From assembly GCF_018614955.1 (NCBI RefSeq), contig NZ_JAGGNV010000019.1, positions 1 to 64,000 of the forward strand: DNA of 64,000 bases. Reading direction: 5' to 3'. Position 1 is the stretch's first letter; every line of letters starts with the position of its first letter. Shown piece after piece: positions 42,660 to 52,600 of the stretch. Source of the DNA: Variovorax paradoxus. Its GTDB lineage: Bacteria > Pseudomonadota > Gammaproteobacteria > Burkholderiales > Burkholderiaceae_C. Made by a program: the position numbers and the translations under genes. The notes under the pieces are model-generated. The model saw nothing but the letters and a program-made list of their open reading frames with translations. It had not been told where the DNA came from and made no database searches.

Positions 42660-45600
42660 TCAGTTCCCCGCCCACACATCCAGCACATAGCGCTTCTCGG
42701 CAATCATCCGGTCGAGCCAGGCGCTGCCGTCCTGGCCATGCTCGCGGGCGATGTCCGACAACGCGCGCCGCACGTCGGGCTCCATGCGCGAGCCGTCGCC
42801 GCACACGTAGACGATCGCGCCCTGCTCCAGCAGCCGCCAGACCTCGTCCGCCTGCTCGCGGATGCGGTCCTGCACATAGACCTTGCGGTCGCCGGCGCGC
42901 GAGAAGGCGGTGTGCAGCTGCACCACGCCGCGCTCGGCCCAACCCTTGAGCTCGTCGGCATAGATGAAGTCCTGCTCGGGATGCCGGCAGCCGAAGAAGA
43001 GCATCGCCTTGCCCGGCGCCGCGCCCTTGGCCATCTGCATCTCGCGCTCCTGCAGGAAGCCGCGGAAGGGCGCGAGGCCGGTGCCCGGTCCCACCATGAT
43101 CATGGGCCGCTGCGGATCGTCGGGCAGGTGGAAGCCCTCGGCCGTCGTCTCGCGCACCACGCCATGCACCAGGTCGCCGGCCTCGGCTCGCGAGAGGTAG
43201 CTGGAGCACACGCCTTCGAACTGGCCGAGCCCGGAGCGCGCGGGGCCCGCCACCACGCCGACCGTGACGCTGCAGCGCCCGCCGTCGACCGATGGCGAGG
43301 AGGAGATCGAGTAGTAGCGCAGCGACAGCGGCGACAGCATCTCGAGGAAGACCGCGAAGGGGACTTGGCAGGCCGGAAACTCCTCCAGCAGGTCGAGCAC
43401 CGACTTGCGCTTCTGCAGCACCTCGTTCTTGTAGAGCGCCGCCGAGGCTTCGTCGGCGCCCGACAGCGCCGCCAGCTTCGGCTTCGTGAAGGGGCACTCG
43501 GTGTGCGCGGCTAGCTGCGCGATCTGCTTGCGCGTGGCCACGTCCTGCAGCTCGACATAGTCGCCCAGCAGGCGGTCGAGCGCGATCACTTCGTCCACCG
43601 GCAGCGCGGCCTTGCGCCCCGGTTGCGCCTGCAGCCGCACATGCGCCTTGCGCTCGAAGCCGAAACGCGCCATCGCGCGCTCCACCTGCGCCGGGCCGTT
43701 GCGCGGCACCACGCTCAGGTGGTCGCCGGGACGGTAGCTCACGCCTTCGGCCAGCTGCAGTTCGACATGCCGCGTCGAGCGGCCTTCGACATCGCTGCTG
43801 GCGGCGCTCTGGAGCTCGCGATTCTCGAGCACGCGCATGCCCACCGCACCCAGCGCATCGAGCAGCGCGTTCTTCTGGGGCGGCGGCAGTTCCTCCAGCG
43901 TGTAGAGCGGCTCGCTCTGGGCCGGCGTGTAGTCGCCTTGCTTCAAGTCGAAAGCCGCGACGAGCTTCGGCCACAGCGCATCGCTCCAGTCCTGGAAACT
44001 TCCATCCATGTCCTCGCGCGCGTCGCCTTCGCCGCGTTCGTGGATGCGCGTCGCGCCGAGCGCGGCCAGCCGCTCGTCGATGCGCCGCGGCACGGCCTGG
44101 TAGGTCGATGCCCAGTCGGTGTTGCCGCAGCCGAAGACGCTGAAGCGCACGCCGTTGAGCGAATCGTCCGCCTTGTCGAGCCAGCGATGGAACTCGGCCG
44201 CGTTGTCGGGCGCCACGCCGTTGTAGGAGGCGCAGACGACGGCGACCGCGCCGTTCGCCGGCAGCCGTTGCGCATAGTCGTCCAGCGAGGCGAGCTGGGT
44301 CGAGAAGCCGCGCATCTCGCCGGCCTCGGCCAGCTGGCGCGCCAGATCCTCGGCAGTGCCGAGGTTGGAGCCTTGCAGCACCAGCAGCGAGGTGCCGTGG
44401 CGCGCCGTCTGCGGCTTCGCGGCAGCGGGCCGTTCGACCGCGGCCTGTACCGGCTGCGATGAAGAAGCCTCGCCGCGCGGCCGCGTCGCCGGATCGCGCA
44501 GCAGCGCCTTGATCCTGAAGCCCTCGGGCTTGATCGTGAGCGCCTCCTTGATCTTGAGCTTGTAGCCCGTGTGATCGACCAGCGTGAAGCGCTGCAGGAT
44601 CATGCCGAGCGTGAGCACCGCCTCCTGCAACGCGAACTGCCGCCCGATGCAGGCGCGCTGCCCGTTGCCGAAGGGCTTGAAGGCATTGACCGGCCGCTCG
44701 CGCTCGGCCTCGCGGCTGAAGTGGTCGGGGTTGAATTGGTCGGCATCCTCGCCCCACACCGTCTTGTCGCGATGCAGCGCGAGCGCATGCAGGATGACCA
44801 TGTTGCGCTTCTTGATCGTGTACTGGCCGCCGATGGTCGTGTCTTCCTTCGCGGCCATGGCGATCGCCGGCGCGGTCGGGAACATGCGCAGCGACTCCTT
44901 GAGCACCTGCAGCACGTAGACCAGGCGGTTCACCTGCGCATAGCTGGGCTTCACCGAGAGGTCGGGGCCGAACACGCTGTCGACCTCGGCCTGGGCCTTG
45001 GCCATCGCCTCGGGGTTGTTCAAGAGGAAATAGATCGCGAAGGACAGCAGGCCGCTGGTGGTCTCATGGCCGGCGATCAGGAACTCGATGCACTCGTCGC
45101 GGATCTGCCGGTCGTCCAGCCGCTCGCCGGTCTTCTTGTCGACGCCGGCGATCATGTAGCTCAGCAGGTCGGGCTTGGTCGCGATGTCGGCGCCGCTCGT
45201 GCGCCGCTCCTGGATGATGTCTTCCACCATCTTGTGCATGAAGCGGATGTCCTTGCGCTGCTGCGCCAGCTCCTTCTTGAGCATCAGCTCCTCGAGCGGA
45301 ATGCCGCGCCGGTTCTGCACCGTCTCGAGCGTGCGCACCATCGCGTCGACGAAAGGATGGAAGCCCTCGCGGTAGAAGGAATTGAAGCGGTAGCCGAAGC
45401 CGCACAGGCCGATGGTGTCGAGCGTGAGCGCGGTCATGTCGCGCACCACGTCCACTTCCTCGTCGAAGTTGAGGCGCTCCCACTTGGTGACGAGCTGCTC
45501 GGCGATGTCCAGCATCATCGGGTGGTAGGCCTGCATCGCGCGCTGGCTGAAGTTGGCCAGGAGGATGTTGTGCGGCTTCGACCAGGTGGCCTCGTGCGTG

Positions 45601-45881
45601 TCGGAGGTGAAAAGGCCGTGCGAGAGCGCGCGCAGCCGGCGCAGCGTGCCCTTGGTGCTCTTGTCGAAGCGCTTCTCGTCGCACAGCTCGTCGACCAGCG
45701 CGGCCGAGGACACCACGATCACCGGCATGCCCGGCATGTCGAGCCAGTAGATGGCGCCCAGCTCCTGCGCGATCTTCCACATATCGAGCACCGGCGAGTC
45801 GGAGCCGATCGACAGGATGTTGCCGACGAAGGGCTTCTTCGCCGGATGCGGGATCGGATAGAGCGCGTTCTTGCCTGCCAT
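42660..45881 (-). CDS. Self-sufficient cytochrome P450 / NADPH reductase (CYP102 type)
   Basis: Encodes 1073 residues, the length of P450 BM3-type fusions. The haem domain (1-470) has the oxygen-activating AGHETTS, ESLRMFPTAP with the ExxR pair and FKPFGNGQRACIGRQFA with haem ligand Cys411. A linker leads to a flavodoxin-like FMN domain (about 495-640), then an FAD/NADPH reductase with LRYYSISSSP, GVCSSYLS, MVGPGTGLAPFRGFL and a terminal DVWAGN. It should hydroxylate fatty acids near the omega end using NADPH. It follows a TetR gene and a binding-protein gene on the same strand; the TetR may repress it. Confidence 0.93.
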   Translation of the reverse strand: MAGKNALYPIPHPAKKPFVGNILSIGSDSPVLDMWKIAQELGAIYWLDMPGMPVIVVSSAALVDELCDEKRFDKSTKGTLRRLRALSHGLFTSDTHEATWSKPHNILLANFSQRAMQAYHPMMLDIAEQLVTKWERLNFDEEVDVVRDMTALTLDTIGLCGFGYRFNSFYREGFHPFVDAMVRTLETVQNRRGIPLEELMLKKELAQQRKDIRFMHKMVEDIIQERRTSGADIATKPDLLSYMIAGVDKKTGERLDDRQIRDECIEFLIAGHETTSGLLSFAIYFLLNNPEAMAKAQAEVDSVFGPDLSVKPSYAQVNRLVYVLQVLKESLRMFPTAPAIAMAAKEDTTIGGQYTIKKRNMVILHALALHRDKTVWGEDADQFNPDHFSREAERERPVNAFKPFGNGQRACIGRQFALQEAVLTLGMILQRFTLVDHTGYKLKIKEALTIKPEGFRIKALLRDPATRPRGEASSSQPVQAAVERPAAAKPQTARHGTSLLVLQGSNLGTAEDLARQLAEAGEMRGFSTQLASLDDYAQRLPANGAVAVVCASYNGVAPDNAAEFHRWLDKADDSLNGVRFSVFGCGNTDWASTYQAVPRRIDERLAALGATRIHERGEGDAREDMDGSFQDWSDALWPKLVAAFDLKQGDYTPAQSEPLYTLEELPPPQKNALLDALGAVGMRVLENRELQSAASSDVEGRSTRHVELQLAEGVSYRPGDHLSVVPRNGPAQVERAMARFGFERKAHVRLQAQPGRKAALPVDEVIALDRLLGDYVELQDVATRKQIAQLAAHTECPFTKPKLAALSGADEASAALYKNEVLQKRKSVLDLLEEFPACQVPFAVFLEMLSPLSLRYYSISSSPSVDGGRCSVTVGVVAGPARSGLGQFEGVCSSYLSRAEAGDLVHGVVRETTAEGFHLPDDPQRPMIMVGPGTGLAPFRGFLQEREMQMAKGAAPGKAMLFFGCRHPEQDFIYADELKGWAERGVVQLHTAFSRAGDRKVYVQDRIREQADEVWRLLEQGAIVYVCGDGSRMEPDVRRALSDIAREHGQDGSAWLDRMIAEKRYVLDVWAGN

Positions 45882-45976
45882 GTTCTTCAGTCTCCGGTCA
45901 GCCCCTCGCGGGCGACATCGCAGTATCTCGATGCCGCAACAGACGGCAGGCAGGGCTATCCCTTAGCGCGAAGGCA

Positions 45977-47227
45977 TCAGGCGCCGGGCCGCACCATCCT
46001 GCATTCGGTGCCTTGCGCCAGCTCGTTGCCGGTGTAGACCGCGTCGGTGCGAAAACCATAGTTCGTGCCTTCCCAGCCGACCTTGACCGCCTTGCCGTCG
46101 ACCGGCGCGATGGTGTTGACCACTTGCGGCAGCAGCAGCTGATGGTCTTCGGCGCGCATGCGCACCGGGCCGACCACCGAGTCGAAGCTCAGGTCTTCGA
46201 GCGCGCGCGCGACCTTCACGGTGTCGGTGCTGCCAGCCTTGCTGATCGCGGCGGCCAGCAGGCGCGGCGTGAACTCGATGCGCGGCGCGAGGAAGTCCTT
46301 GCCGGTCTTGGCCTTGTAGGCCCTGGCCAGGGCATCGGCCTTGGGCGTGTCGGCCTGGCCCGGATGCCATTCGGCCACCCAGGTCAGCTGGCCCAGCTTG
46401 GCCTGCGATACCGCGAGCACGGTGCCCGGCACCGAGCCGGCGCTGTGGTTGAAGTAGCGAAGGTTGTAGCCGGCGTCGCCCGCGGCCTTGAGCAAGAGCG
46501 TCATATCCTGGCCCCAGTTGCCGCTGATCACCGTGTCGGCGCCGGCCTGACGCACGTTCGCGAGGTAGGGCGAGAAGTCCTTCACGCGCCCGATGGGATG
46601 CAGCGCCTCGCCGACGAACTGGACGTCGGGGCGCGCCAGGCCCACCAGCTGGCGGCCGTAGCTGGCCCATTGCTTGCCGTGCGCATAGTCCTGGTTGAGC
46701 AGGTAGACCTTCTTGATGTCCGGCGTCTTTTTGATGTAGTTGGCCAGCGCCTTCATCTTCATCGCGGTGTTGGCTTCGGTCTGGAAGTGCCAGAAGCTGC
46801 AGCCCTTGCCGGTCATCTCGGGGTCGATCGAGGAGTGGTTGAGCACCAGCAGCTCCTTGCCCGGGTTGCGCTGATTCCAGCGGTTGACCGACTGCACCAG
46901 CGCCGTCACCACCGAGGAGCCCGAGCCGCCGGTGACGATGGCCTGCGCGCCCTGGTCGATGGCGGCCTGCAGCGCGCTCTGGCTTTCCTGCGCCGAGAGC
47001 TTGCTGTCGAACTGCAGCAGCTGCAGCTTCGTGCCGCCGAGCACGCCGCCCTTGGCATTGAGGTCCTCCACCGCGTATTGAATATGCGTGAGCATCAGCT
47101 CGCCGACGTTCGCGAACGGGCCCGAGAGCGGATCGATGTAGGCGATCTTGTAGGTCTGCTGGGCCGCTGCGAGGCTCGATGCGGCCAGCGCTGCCAGTGC
47201 GACGGCCGCAAGGCGAAGGGAAGTCAT
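45977..47227 (-). CDS. Branched-chain amino-acid type ABC binding protein
   Basis: Encodes 416 residues with a signal peptide (SSLAAAQQ cleavage) and a LivK-type fold: YKIAYIDPLSGPFANVGELM, VGVLGGTKLQLLQFDSK-like VLGGTKLQLLQFDSK, IVTGGSGSSVVTALV and VYLLNQDYAHGKQ. Such proteins bind amino acids, aromatic acids or amides. No matching permease or ATPase genes are present, so it is an orphan here. It starts 29 bases after the TetR gene and precedes the P450. Confidence 0.88.
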   Translation of the reverse strand: MTSLRLAAVALAALAASSLAAAQQTYKIAYIDPLSGPFANVGELMLTHIQYAVEDLNAKGGVLGGTKLQLLQFDSKLSAQESQSALQAAIDQGAQAIVTGGSGSSVVTALVQSVNRWNQRNPGKELLVLNHSSIDPEMTGKGCSFWHFQTEANTAMKMKALANYIKKTPDIKKVYLLNQDYAHGKQWASYGRQLVGLARPDVQFVGEALHPIGRVKDFSPYLANVRQAGADTVISGNWGQDMTLLLKAAGDAGYNLRYFNHSAGSVPGTVLAVSQAKLGQLTWVAEWHPGQADTPKADALARAYKAKTGKDFLAPRIEFTPRLLAAAISKAGSTDTVKVARALEDLSFDSVVGPVRMRAEDHQLLLPQVVNTIAPVDGKAVKVGWEGTNYGFRTDAVYTGNELAQGTECRMVRPGA

Positions 47228-47256
47228 GCGTTGTCTCCTTGGGTTTTCGGTGAGGA

Positions 47257-47913
47257 TCAGCGCGCGTTGCGCAGGCCCAGCACGCGCCATGCGAGCTTCG
47301 ACAGCTCGGCAATCACCTCGTCGGGTGAGAGGCGGCCGTCGGGCCGGTACCAGCTGTAGAGAAAGCCCGGCAGGCTCAGTGCGGCGAAGGCCGTGATCCG
47401 GGTGTCCTGGAAGTCCAGATCGCCGTCGCTGCGGGCTTCCTCGAGCAGTGGAAAGAGCCGGTCGTAGAAGTGGTGCGCGAGCTTCTTCTGCGCAGCGATG
47501 TACTCGGGGCGATAGACCTGCGGCTCGCGGTACGGAAAGAAAGCGCAGGGATGGTGCGCCACGGTGGCGCGGATCAGCCGCTCGATGCCTTCCTTGACCT
47601 TCTCGACCGCGCGGCGCTCGTCGGTGTCGGCGAAGTCCAGCGAGGTGAAGCAGTCGACCGTCGGCCGCCACGAGAGCGTTTCGAAGATCTCTTGCTTGTC
47701 GCGGAAGTAGTAGTAGACGAAGGGCTTGGTCACGCCGAGCGCGCGCACGATCTGCGCCATCGTGGTGTTCGCGTAGCCTTGCCGCGCGAAGAGATCGGTC
47801 GCGGCCTGGAGGATCCGCTCGCGCTGCGCATCGGTCGATTGCGTCGCGGCGCGCTGGCGGCCGGTGCCCTGCGGCAGGTGGGGTTTGTGCGGTGTCGCCG
47901 AAGTTATACCCAT
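47257..47913 (-). CDS. TetR family regulator
   Basis: Encodes 218 residues from ATG 47913. The helix-turn-helix is ANTTMAQIVRALGVTKPFVY then YYFRDKQEIFETL, typical of TetR proteins controlling fatty-acid or CoA-ester genes. It is divergent from the acyl-CoA ligase gene across 75 bases. A palindrome overlapping its own start codon suggests autoregulation. Confidence 0.88.
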   Translation of the reverse strand: MGITSATPHKPHLPQGTGRQRAATQSTDAQRERILQAATDLFARQGYANTTMAQIVRALGVTKPFVYYYFRDKQEIFETLSWRPTVDCFTSLDFADTDERRAVEKVKEGIERLIRATVAHHPCAFFPYREPQVYRPEYIAAQKKLAHHFYDRLFPLLEEARSDGDLDFQDTRITAFAALSLPGFLYSWYRPDGRLSPDEVIAELSKLAWRVLGLRNAR

Positions 47914-47918
47914 GGGTA
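47907..47918. promoter_or_regulatory. Candidate TetR operator palindrome
   Basis: A perfect 12-bp palindrome TACCCATGGGTA contains the ATG start codon of the TetR gene itself. Binding here would block translation-start or elongation on the tetR side and sit next to the divergent ligase promoter. Confidence 0.35.
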
Positions 47919-47988
47919 GGATTGTTGGAGCACCATGCGGGGCTTGGCAAGCGAACCGGCCTATCGATAACCCTGTGAGATTGACGCC

Positions 47989-49602
47989 ATGGAGACAACC
48001 CAGCTTCCCGATCGCCCGCAGCAACCCTTGCACGAGTACCTGCGCACCCATGCGCGCGAGCGCGGGCAGCAAGCAGCCTGCATCTGGTACGGCCATACGA
48101 TGAGCTATGCCGAGCTCGATGCCGCCAGCGATGCCTTCGCGGCGCGGCTGCAGGCCATCGGCGTGAAGAAGGGCGATCCGGTGCTGCTCTTCCTCAACAA
48201 CTGCCCGCAGTATCTCGCGGCGCATTTCGGCATCCAGAAGATCGGCGCCATCGTGTGCCCGAGCGGGCCGCTCAACAAGGAGCACGAGCTGGCCTACCAG
48301 GTCGACGACCTGAAGGCGCGCGTGATCGTCGCGGCCTCGTCGCTCCTGCCCGTGGTGGACAAGATCAAGCCGGCGAGCACGCTCGAACACATGTTCGTGG
48401 TGCACTATGCCGACCTGCTGCCGGCCGACGCGATGCTCGATCTGCCGGCCGACCTGGCCGCGGCACGGCGCGAGCCGCGCAGTGTGCCGGCAGGCTGCGA
48501 AGACTTCCTCGCCGTGATGCAAGGCGGCGCGCGCCCGTCGCCGGTCGCGCTCTCGATGGACGACGTAGCGCTCATGACCTACACCTCCGGCACCACCGGC
48601 CTGCCCAAGGGCGCGATGCTGAGCTACGGCAATGCGCTCTTCAAGACGCGCGCCGCGGCCGACTGCAATGGCGTTGCCGCGAGCGACGTGCTGCTGTCGA
48701 TCGCGCCGCTCTATCACATCGCCGGGATGCTGATGGGTGTCAACGTGCCGGTGCTCACCGGCGCGACCTCGGTGCTGCTGCACCGCTTCGAGCCGCGCGC
48801 CGTGCTGCAGGCGATCGAGCGCTACAAGATCAGCTGGTGGTACAGCATCGCGCCGATGAACGTGGCCTGCATGCAGGTGGAAGGCATCGCGCGCTTCGAT
48901 CTGGCTAGCCTGCGCATGAACCCGGTCACGAGCTTCGGCATCACCTTCACCGAGCCGCTGGCTGCGCAATGGCGCGGCTTCGCGAACAACTGCACCTCCT
49001 TCGAAGCCGCCTACGGCCTCTCCGAAACGCACACCTGCGACACCTACACGCCGCACCATGCGCCGCGCTGGGGCACGCAGGGCGTCGCGGTGCCGGGCGT
49101 CACGATCCGCATCGTCGATGCCGACACGGGCGAAGACAAGGCCGTGGGCGAGGTCGGCGAGATCGTGCTCACGAGCCTGGGCACCTTCAAGGGCTACTGG
49201 AACAAGCCCGAGGCCACGGCCGCGACCCTGCGCAAGGGCTGGGTGCACACCGGCGACATGGGCAAGCTCGATGCCGACGGCTACCTCACGTTCATCGGCC
49301 GCTTCAAGGAGATGATCAAGGTCTCGGGCTACAGCGTGTTTCCGGAAGAGGTGGAGACCATCCTCATCAAGCATCCGGGCGTGGCACAGGCCGCGGTGGT
49401 CGCGCAACCCGATGCGGAGAAGGGCGAGGTGGTCAAGGCCTTCGTCGTGAAGAAGCCGGGCGCAGAGCTCGACGCCGATGCGCTGATCGCCTGGTCGCGC
49501 GAGAACATGGCCAGCTACAAGGCGCCGCGCGCGGTGCGCTTCATCGATGCCTTGCCCACCACGGGTGCCGGCAAGGTGCTGCGCCGTTTGCTGAAAGATT
49601 GA
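47989..49602 (+). CDS. Acyl-CoA synthetase (AMP-forming fatty-acid-CoA ligase)
   Basis: Encodes 537 residues. AMP-binding motifs in order: YTSGTTGLPKGAMLSYGN (P-loop), AYGLSETHTCDTY, WVHTGDMGKLDADGYLTFIG followed by RFKEMIKVSGYSVFPEEVE, and the C-terminal Lys in PTTGAGKVLRR. It makes acyl-CoA from a carboxylic acid with ATP. It lies five bases before a gene for a single-chain acyl-CoA carboxylase, which suggests that the product CoA ester is then carboxylated. Confidence 0.92.
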   Translation: METTQLPDRPQQPLHEYLRTHARERGQQAACIWYGHTMSYAELDAASDAFAARLQAIGVKKGDPVLLFLNNCPQYLAAHFGIQKIGAIVCPSGPLNKEHELAYQVDDLKARVIVAASSLLPVVDKIKPASTLEHMFVVHYADLLPADAMLDLPADLAAARREPRSVPAGCEDFLAVMQGGARPSPVALSMDDVALMTYTSGTTGLPKGAMLSYGNALFKTRAAADCNGVAASDVLLSIAPLYHIAGMLMGVNVPVLTGATSVLLHRFEPRAVLQAIERYKISWWYSIAPMNVACMQVEGIARFDLASLRMNPVTSFGITFTEPLAAQWRGFANNCTSFEAAYGLSETHTCDTYTPHHAPRWGTQGVAVPGVTIRIVDADTGEDKAVGEVGEIVLTSLGTFKGYWNKPEATAATLRKGWVHTGDMGKLDADGYLTFIGRFKEMIKVSGYSVFPEEVETILIKHPGVAQAAVVAQPDAEKGEVVKAFVVKKPGAELDADALIAWSRENMASYKAPRAVRFIDALPTTGAGKVLRRLLKD

Positions 49603-49607
49603 CCCGG

Positions 49608-52600
49608 ATGTTCCAGAGAATTCTGATTGCCAACCGCGGCGAGATCGCGGTGCGCCTGGTGCGCGCGCTGCGCGACCTGGGCATCGCCAGCGTCGCCGTT
49701 CATGCGAAGGACGATGCGAGCGCGCTGCACGTTCAACTGGCCGATACGGCCGTGCCGCTCGCTTCGACCGGCCCTGCGGCCTACCTCGACGGCGCGGCGC
49801 TCATCGACATCGCGCGCGCGCGAGGTTGCGACGCCCTGCACCCCGGCTACGGCTTCCTGAGCGAGCGTGCCGACTTTGCGCAGGCCTGCGCCGATGCCGG
49901 CCTGCGCTTCATCGGCCCGACGCCCTCGCAGCTCGCGCTCTTCGGCGACAAGGCGCGGGCCCGCGCGCTGGCCGAACGGTGCGACGTGCCCGTGATGCCC
50001 GGCAGCGCCGGTGCGGTCACGCTGGCTGAGGCGCAGGCCTTCTTCGCCGCGCAGCAGGCAGAGGGCGCGGGCGTCATGGTGAAAGCCATCGGCGGCGGCG
50101 GCGGCCGCGGCATGCGGGCCGTCCTGAACGCGGCAGATCTGCCGGGAGCGCATGCACGCTGCATGTCCGAAGCGAAGGCGGCCTTCGGCGTCGAGGGGGT
50201 CTATGTCGAGCGCCTGATGCGCAATGCGCGCCATATCGAAGTGCAGGTGCTGGGCGATGGCCGGACGGTCGCGAGCCTGGGCGAGCGCGAGTGCACCCTG
50301 CAGCGGCGCTTCCAGAAGCTGGTCGAGATCGCGCCGAGCCCTTCGCTCTCGCAGGAGCGGCGCGAGCAAATCACAAAAGCCGTGCTGCGCATGGCGCAGG
50401 CCGTGGGCTACCAGGGACTGGGCACCTTCGAATTCCTGGTCGATGAGCGTTCGACCCAGCTGCCCTTCGTCTTCATCGAGGCCAATCCGCGGCTGCAGGT
50501 GGAGCACACGGTGACCGAGGCCGTCACCGGGCTCGACCTGGTTCAGCTGCAGATCGCGGTCGCGTCCGGGCAGTCGCTCGCGGAGCTTGGCATCGGTGCC
50601 GAGCGGACGGTGCCGCAGCGAGGCTTCGCGGTGCAGTGGCGCATCAACGCGGAGACGCTCGATGCGCATGGCGACGCGCGGCCTTCGGGCGGCACGCTCG
50701 CGCGCTTCGAGCTGCCAGCCGGTCCCGGCGTGCGCGTCGACACGCACGGCTACGCCGGCCTCGCGCCTTCGCCTCACTACGACACGCTGCTCGCCAAGCT
50801 GATCGTGCATTCGTCCTCGCCGCGTTTCGACGATGCGCTGCGGCGATCCCTGCGCGCGCTCGGGGAATGCGCCATCGAGGGCATCGCGACCAACCTGGCG
50901 CTGCTGCGCGCGATTGCAGAGCGGCCCGAGTTCGCGGCGCAGAAGGTGCACACGCGCTTCGTCGAGGAACACCTGGCCGATCTGCTCGCCGCGGCCGTGC
51001 ACATCGATGCGAGCGCGAAGTCGGCACGGCCCGTCGCAAGCACGGACGATGTGGCCGTGCCGCAGCAGGATGAGGAAGACGGCCTCGTGATCAAGGCCCC
51101 GATGCCCGCGCGGCTGATGCAGTTCGAGGTCGAGGTCGGCGATGTGCTTCCGGCCGGCGCACAGCTCGGCGTGCTCGAGGCCATGAAGATGGAGCACCTG
51201 CTGCACGCGCCCGCGGCCGGCCGCGTGCTGGCGCTGCTGGCTGCGCCCGGCGACTACCTGGTCGAGGGCCAGTCGCTGGTTCGGCTCGAAGCGGTGGATG
51301 CGCAGGCCGTGGAAGCCGAGGCGCGCGCCGAGCACGATCTGGCCGCGATCCGCCCCGATCTGCAGAAGGTCATCGACCGCCATGCGCCGACGCTCGACGC
51401 CAACCGTGCTGCGGCGGTCGCGAAGCGCCATGCGCAGGGTGGCCGCACCGCACGCGCCAACATCGCGGACCTGTGCGAGCTGGCCGAGGACCCCGGCAAC
51501 TTCACCGAGTACGGCGCGCTGGCCATCGCCGCGCAGACGCGCCGCCGCACGCTCGACGACCTGATCGCCAACACCCCGGCCGACGGCATGGTGACCGGCA
51601 TCGGGAGCATCAACGCGAAGCAGTTCGGCCCCGAGAAGTCGCGCTGCGTGGTGATGGCTTACGACTACACGGTGCTGGCCGGCACGCAGGGCATGCGCAA
51701 CCACCACAAGACCGACCGCATGCTGGGCATCGCGCACCGGTTGAAGTTGCCGGTGGTGCTGTTCGCCGAAGGCGGCGGCGGGCGGCCGGGCGATACCGAC
51801 ATGCCCATCGTCGCCGGCCTCAACAACCACACCTTCAGCCAGTTCGCGGCGCTGTCGGGCAAGGTGCCGGTGGTGGGCATCGTGCACGGCCGCTGCTTCG
51901 CGGGCAACGCGGCGCTGGTTGGCTGCGCCGACGTGATCATCGCCACCGAGGCCAGCAACATCGGCATGAGCGGGCCCGCGATGATCGAAGGGGGCGGCCT
52001 CGGCACCTTTGCGCCGGAGCAGATCGGCCCGAGCGGCGTGCAGTCGCGCAACGGCGTGATCGACATCCTGGTGAAGGACGAAGCGCATGCGGTGGCCGCG
52101 GCGAAGCAATACCTCTCCTACTTCCAGGGCGCCACGAGCGACTGGCAGTGCGCCGATCCGCGCGTGCTGCGCCACGCGGTGCCGGAGAACCGGCTGCGCG
52201 TGTACGACGTGCGCGCCGCGATGCGCGGCGTGGCCGACAGCGGCTCGCTGCTGGAGCTGCGCGCCGGCTTCGGCGCGGGCATCGTCACGGCGCTGGCGCG
52301 CATCGAGGGCAAGCCGGTGGGCCTGCTCGCGAACAACCCGCACCATCTCGGCGGCGCGATCGACGTCGAGGCTGCCGACAAGGCCGCGCGCTTCATGCAG
52401 CTGTGCAATGCGCACGGCCTGCCGCTGGTCGCGCTGTCCGACACGCCGGGCTTCATGGTCGGTCCCGAGATCGAAGCGCAGGCGCAGGTGCGCCACGTGT
52501 GCCGTATGTTCGTGGTGGCCTCGCACCTGCGCGTGCCGTATTTCGCCGTGGTGCTGCGCAAAGGCTATGGACTGGGTGCGCAAGCGATGACGGCCGGCGG

